Assembly (NCBI RefSeq): GCF_001653235.2
Contig: NC_035793.1
Coordinates: 4,092,001-4,156,000 of the forward strand
Reading direction: 5' to 3'
From: Pochonia chlamydosporia 170
Taxonomy: Eukaryota > Ascomycota > Sordariomycetes > Hypocreales > Clavicipitaceae
Length of the DNA: 64,000 bases
Both the position numbers and the translations under genes were made by a program. How positions within the stretch are numbered: position 1 is the stretch's first letter; each line of letters opens with the position of its first letter. This document shows positions 59,473-64,000 of the stretch, piece after piece. The notes beneath the pieces were generated by a model that was not told where the DNA came from, did not search any database, and saw only the letters and a program-made list of their open reading frames with translations.

Positions 59473-59479
59473 TATATAG
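59473..59479 (+). promoter_or_regulatory. TATA-like box of the PAPS reductase gene
   Basis: TATATAG lies 118 nt upstream of the ATG at 59591, in a pyrimidine- and C-rich leader. Confidence 0.4.
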
Positions 59480-59590
59480 GCAGGCATCGGTCCCTCGCCT
59501 GACCCTGTTCACACCGGAGATACAAAGAGAAAACCCCTCTTTCTCAAACACATAGAAACAACTTGTTTCTACAAACCGTCACACATAACC

Positions 59591-60496
59591 ATGCCTTCAG
59601 TCATGGCGGACACCATCTCTCACTCGTCATTTGTTGACGAAAAAGTCGAGCCGGAATCAGGATATGCCTCAGGACAATCCGACTATTCACCCGAGGAGCC
59701 CTCTCGACCAGATGTCTCTCTGACCAAGGCCCATGTCGAATATCTCAACAAGCAGATGGAGCCCATGCACCCCATGGACATTCTTCGCTTCTGCAAAATC
59801 ATGTTCCCCAACCTGTTCCAATCAACGGCATTCGGTCTCACTGGCCTCGCCACCATGGACATGCTTTCCAAGATTCAAGACGAGAACCCAGAGTCAAAAC
59901 CCGTCGAGCTGATCTTCCTGGATACCTTGTATCACTTCAAGGAGACGCACGACCTGCTCCAGCGTGTCAAGGCTCGCTATCCCAACGTCCCCGTCAATGT
60001 GTTCAAGCCCGACGGCATGAACACTGTCGAGCAATTTGAGGAGACGTACGGCCAGGAGTTGTGGAACACGGCCGATGAAATGTACGACTGGATCGTCAAG
60101 GTTGAGCCTCTGCAGCGGGCGTACGACGAACTCAAGGTGACTGCTGTTCTAAACGGCCGCCGTCGCTCACAAGGCGCCGCTCGCGGCTCCATCCCCATCA
60201 TCGAGCTCGACGAGGAGAGAAACGTCATCAAGATCAACCCCATGGCCACTTGGTCCTTCTCCCAGGTCAACGAGTACATCAAGCAGCACAACGTGCCCTA
60301 CAATGCTCTCCTTGACCAAGGGTACAAGTCCGTCGGCGACTGGCACTCGACTGCCCCCGTCAAGGACGGTGAGGATGAGCGTGCCGGCCGTTGGAAGGGC
60401 AAGGCCAAGACTGAGTGTGGCATCCACAACAAGCAGTCCCGATATGCGCAATTCGTTGCTGAGATGGAGGCAAAGCAAGTTGCCCCTGTTTCATAG
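59591..60496 (+). CDS. MET16: Phosphoadenosine phosphosulfate (PAPS) reductase
   Basis: Single exon, 301 aa, ATG at 59591. After a ~45-residue disordered N-terminus comes the adenine-nucleotide alpha-hydrolase-like PAPS reductase domain: LFQSTAFGLTGLATMDMLSK in the P-loop-equivalent region, ELIFLDTLYHFKETHDL, AVLNGRRRSQGAARGSIPII and NPMATWSFSQVNEYI. It ends with the catalytic-cysteine motif KTECGIH near residue 278. The enzyme reduces PAPS to sulfite using thioredoxin in assimilatory sulfate reduction, in the cytosol. It has only this one C-terminal cysteine motif and no paired Fe-S cysteines, which is as expected for PAPS-type rather than APS-type reductases. In ascomycetes such genes are usually under Cys3/MetR control; I did not find a convincing binding palindrome. 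Confidence 0.95.
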   Translation: MPSVMADTISHSSFVDEKVEPESGYASGQSDYSPEEPSRPDVSLTKAHVEYLNKQMEPMHPMDILRFCKIMFPNLFQSTAFGLTGLATMDMLSKIQDENPESKPVELIFLDTLYHFKETHDLLQRVKARYPNVPVNVFKPDGMNTVEQFEETYGQELWNTADEMYDWIVKVEPLQRAYDELKVTAVLNGRRRSQGAARGSIPIIELDEERNVIKINPMATWSFSQVNEYIKQHNVPYNALLDQGYKSVGDWHSTAPVKDGEDERAGRWKGKAKTECGIHNKQSRYAQFVAEMEAKQVAPVS

Positions 60497-61167
60497 AACG
60501 CTGCATACTCATTTCATTTGACGCATACACTTGTGTGCGAGCCCTCAGTATACATGGCCAGCGATTATTTTTAACGATCTTATGAGTTTTTCTTGCGCTT
60601 TCCGCATCAACTAAAAGGAGTTTTGGGTGTTGGAGCCATCAGGAGAGTAGGTTGAGCTCCGGGCAGTTTGTTTTTTACCAATATCATTGGCACGGCGTTC
60701 TAGATGGGAGCATGGAGGGAGTCTCGGTGGAGGAAACTATGTGCGCATAATACTAGACGCAACATAGAATGAAGTAGCAAAAATGGAATATTGTTAAAAT
60801 AAGAAGCTCGCTTGAATCATTGTGAATCTTGGTTTGACGTTGAAATCTGACGTGATGTTGAGCCTCATGACCACTTGCCACAAAGTTTGGTGCTTACCCC
60901 GCGTGATGATCTGATTGGTGCGTTCGTGGGCACCATAAACGATCCCAGCTTGACATGTTTGCTGCGTGAGCCCACCATTTCAAGATATTCAACTAACAAA
61001 ATTTTTGAGCTTATAAAAAAGACTGGATTTGATATCGTTTCAATGAGTGTAAGCTTTTTGCTGTCTTAACTGATTACTACATTGAGACACCAGCATTTCT
61101 ACCTAGGTATATAAACTTGTTATCATTTCCACGGACAAAAAGACAAATCGGCCTCTCAACCACACAA
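60497..61167. other. Intergenic, no gene supported
   Basis: Between PAPS reductase and TYW3 (both plus); 3' flank and promoter only. Confidence 0.5.
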
Positions 61168-62126
61168 ATGCAGCAAAAAAGGGATCTCCCCGATCCCTCA
61201 CAATCCTTCACCGAGAAAAAGACCAAAATCCTAGAACAGCTATCCGTCCCAGACGCCCAATACACAGACCTCTCGCCAAAAGGAACCGTCGACAAAGGAA
61301 TCCGCCATCTCATCGACGAAATCAACAGCACATCCGGGTTCGTAACAACCAGCAGTTGCGCCGGCAGAGTCAGCGTTTTTCAAGAGGGCAGAAAAGCACC
61401 GCTAGCTGCAGGCGGGGATGCAGATGTCGATGAAGGTCCTTCCGCTCAGGTAGCTGGTGTGGGAGGGAAAGGCGCAGGCGGGACATGGCTATTCGTTTCT
61501 CATGATCCTGTCGAGGGGCAAGATTGGGTGACTGACCTGCAACTTGTTGATGAACATGGCAGTCAAGACGGTAAAAGCAGATTAATACATTTCAAATTTG
61601 AGCCAATGGTAGGAAGCCCCCTCTTGAGAGCGTAGGATATAGCTGACGTTGACAGATTCTTCATGTTCTAACTGCATCTTTGGCACACGCACAACTCCTC
61701 CTGCGGTCTGCACTACAAGCCGGGTTTAGAGAGTCAGGCGCCATAAACATTACGTCTGATTCAAAAACTACGCCGATAGTGGCAGTTCGCTCCATGGGAC
61801 TGGGGTTCGAGTCATTGATTGGGTATGAATCGAATGGGCGACGGTGCACCCTCGTGACGGCTTCATATCTACGGATGTTGATGGATATTGGGAATGAGCG
61901 GTTTCTAGAGAATGCGAAGCGTATTGAGAGATTTCGGATTGCATTTAAGGAGAGTCTGGCGCCGAAGATGGCTAGGAGGAATCCTGAGGGGCGGGAGTGG
62001 GAGGACGCGGCGAGCAGGAGGGAGAGAATGAGGGAGGAGGGGCTGAGGAGGAAGGCTTTGAAGGCCGAGGATGTAGAGAAGGGTGAAACGGTGGACGATG
62101 AGGATATGTATGAGGGGTTGGAGTAG
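61168..62126 (+). CDS. TYW3: tRNA wybutosine-synthesising protein 3 (methyltransferase)
   Basis: Exons 61168-61608 and 61656-62126 (47-nt phase-0 intron), 303 aa, ATG at 61168. The N-terminus has KKTKILEQL and DKGIRHLIDEINSTSGFVTT, followed by the family motif TSSCAGRVSVFQEG. GGTWLFVSHDP and LIHFKFEPM come before the splice, with ILHVLTASLAHAQLLLRSAL, SGAINI and VAVRSMGLGFE after it, matching TYW3 throughout. TYW3 methylates N4 of the yW-86 intermediate in the pathway making wybutosine at position 37 of tRNA-Phe. The Gly/Ala-rich insert near residues 80-110 and the acidic, charged C-terminal ~70 residues (RRERMREEGLRRKALK) are extensions relative to the core. Confidence 0.93.
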
Positions 62127-62699
62127 TTGGCTATTTGATGTGTATTAGTTTTGTCGGAGATGGGAGAGACTCTTAGTAATTTTGGATACGAGTACATGAC
62201 TTGTGGCAGCATTGATAAGACAGTATGGGTACACTGGAGCATTTGGCTCTCGAAATGGGTTGTTATATTTATAGCTTCGGAGGAATTATGCCACATCGTT
62301 GACCGTGGTCGGGAATATGAAAATCTAACAAAGTGATGTACTGTTTCACGGTTGTTGGTGGTCTTGCATTGATTAAGGGAGCAGTCGGTAACAACGTAGG
62401 CTTCATGTGCGTCTGACTTCTCCGTAGAATACCAACAACATTTGTTTCGTGTTTACCCAGTATTGCAATGTCAATGAATGTCAATTAAAATGGTTTGTAC
62501 ATCATTTATTCTCTATGCCGCTTCCTTCAATGTAGTAATGTACACAGCCCAGGCTTTTCTACTCATATCGTAAACCCAACCACCGGCCACTGATGCCAAT
62601 AAGCAGGTAATAGTAACAATGAACATTTTTCAGGCTCCACTCAATGTGCTCGCGACTCTCTTTTGCAACAAGCAAGAAAGATAAACCCAAAACACTCTT
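62127..62699. other. Convergent intergenic region
   Basis: Shared 3' flank of TYW3 (plus) and MIC19 (minus). No gene is visible. Confidence 0.5.
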
Positions 62700-63373
62700 T
62701 TATGACGTGACCTTATCAACCCAGGTCTTCTCCAGCTTCTTCACCTCAGCCTTAAAGTCTTCCACCTCTTGCCAGCAGTCAAGCGGCCGTCGGTCGTGCT
62801 CCCGCAGACATCGAATCACTGCGCTGCGAGCATTCTCCACATTCTCCGGCAGTTCGCGGACCTTCTTTCTCTCGTCGAGCTTGCGTCGTAGCTCGTCGAC
62901 CTCCTTGCCGAGGGAGAAGCTGGTGGGCTTGTTGTCGTCGCTGTGTTCTGAGGAGGCAATTTTCTCGTGTGCGACGTTGAGGGCTTCGGATTCCTGCTTC
63001 TGGAGCTTCTTGAGCTCCTCAGCGACGCGAGCCTGGATGTGCTGCTCGATTAATTTGGCGCGAGAGGCATCAGTCTGTGACGAAACGTGTCTCGGTCAGC
63101 GGACATTGGTTATTGGCACAGGATGTGATTCGACGTTGCAATTGATACATGGAACGACTGCGTAAATGCATCAAAGGGTTGGGCTTCGTACCTCGGGGCT
63201 GGATTTTAGTGAATCGAGGACATCGAGAGAGACACTGGGTGGCCCTGAGCTGTTTTGATGGTTAGCGAAAAATATTGTACCCTTGATTGACGGCATGAAT
63301 TGCTGTGTTTCTGGACGTACGCCTTCCATTCATACTGGCCGTTGGCCTCTTGTTTAGACGCGTTGGCACCCAT
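62700..63373 (-). CDS. MIC19: MICOS complex subunit Mic19
   Basis: Three exons, 63373-63321, 63249-63192 and 63074-62700, give 161 aa with canonical introns of 71 and 117 nt. The protein starts MGANASKQE, an N-myristoylation-type signal typical of Mic19. Then come PSVSLDVLDSLKSSPE and RAKLIEQHIQARVAEELKKL, a charged helical coiled-coil region (ELRRKLDERKKVRELPE), and a C-terminal CHCH-like segment ARSAVIRCLREHDRRPLDCW holding a Cx9-10C pair. Mic19 is a peripheral inner-membrane MICOS subunit that links Mic60 to the Mic10 subcomplex at cristae junctions. Only one cysteine pair is present, as usual for fungal members. The first exon encodes just the myristoylated N-terminus, which is easily missed by ORF-based prediction. 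Confidence 0.9.
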
Positions 63374-64000
63374 CGTGTCGAGCTCAATGGCAGTGCGACA
63401 ATTGTTCGACTACAGCTTGTGATGCCGTTCGGCGGCCAGTCTGGAAATTTCCGGCAGCATTTCGGGTGCGTCACTCTTCCGCGGGACGAATTTGGTGCCT
63501 GAGGTGTTAGTCCGGCTGCACCCGAGCATCGTCCCAAGCCTTAAGGTGGCTGGGTGCTCCAAAGTGTGGCTGAGCTGAGACGCTCTGGGTGTGTCAAGTG
63601 TGTTCAATTTGATGTCATTGTGAGCCCTCACCAACCTTTTTTGTGCCTGACGATTTTTTGTTGTTAGCCTAGTTGCCAGAGACAGTGAAAGGAATTATGT
63701 GATGCGTGGCGTCATTTTGCGGCAAGTTCAATCTGTGTGACAAAGACTGCGCTGTCCTTGGTGAAACGTGGTCATTGAGGCGCAAGTCATTGTTACATTT
63801 GTGGGCTTCTGTAGAATAAAAACTCAACGTGATGAGTTCATATTGTATGATTGAGTGAATACTTGAATTCATGCATTAAGAATTGATGAGTCAAGAGCTG
63901 CCCTTGTTTTGGGACGGAAGTCTTCCTTGTCCCGCGTCAGTCAAGTCATGGGATGCCTGCCTTGAGCCATGCATGACCTCCATGTTATTTGTCCTGATAC
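63374..64000. other. Right-edge region upstream of MIC19
   Basis: MIC19 promoter side; I see no other gene before the window ends. Confidence 0.5.

Larger units (their letters stand above)
57057..59590. other. Divergent intergenic region
   Basis: About 2.5 kb between the lectin-like gene (minus) and PAPS reductase (plus). It contains a possible Tc1-like end (57552-57583), a second ambiguous base at 58281 and short domain-free frames only. Confidence 0.5.

Noticed and set aside
1..64000. CRISPR arrays, rRNA genes, tRNA genes
   Set aside because: No regularly spaced repeats or rRNA sequence, and no convincing cloverleaf with T-loop motif noticed by eye; a tRNA scan would be decisive.

Overview
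The window reads as nuclear DNA of a filamentous ascomycete. Genes are split by short introns (mostly 44-117 nt, with GT-AG ends). The gene set includes translation elongation factor 3, a DHHC palmitoyltransferase with a long disordered N-terminus, a Zn2Cys6 transcription factor, a DUF7730-type protein, a PNP/NB-ARC/TPR NLR and MIC19. The protein sequences look most like Sordariomycetes, probably Hypocreales; that is a judgement from family recognition, not from a search.

Left part (about 1-20.2 kb) looks accessory. It holds an NLR-type sensor running off the left edge (minus), a DUF7730-type gene with an in-frame amber codon (minus), a PhnB-like VOC protein (plus), a zinc-cluster transcription factor whose first splice junction is problematic (minus), an RNPS1-like SR protein (plus, a housekeeping gene), a small secreted cysteine-rich protein (minus), and a single-exon uncharacterised protein of 412 aa (minus) beside decayed tandem copies of itself and its 3' flank. 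Middle part (about 21.5-38.6 kb) is gene-poor: a two-domain fasciclin GPI protein (minus) and a membrane-anchored GH16 glycosidase (plus) are separated and followed by intervals of 6.5 and 7.5 kb in which I find no gene.

Right part (38.6-64 kb) is mostly conserved core: the GT2 glycosyltransferase needed for hyphal growth in other fungi (plus), EF-3 (minus, convergent with it), an Erf2-like palmitoyltransferase (minus), a small mitochondrial membrane protein (plus), phosphoserine phosphatase (minus), PAPS reductase (plus), TYW3 (plus) and MIC19 (minus, convergent with TYW3). Set among these is a fucose-specific-lectin protein with a long coiled-coil and glycine-rich C-terminal extension (minus), whose frame is broken by one base close to an ambiguous N.

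Functionally the window combines cell-wall and surface genes (GH16, GT2, FAS1, secreted protein, lectin), self/non-self or defence candidates (NLR, lectin) and unlinked housekeeping genes. I see no biosynthetic cluster, CRISPR, rRNA or tRNA. Exon coordinates were worked out by hand from splice sites and reading frame. The two most unusual objects are the lectin/coiled-coil protein and the 412-aa orphan with its decayed tandem duplicate.
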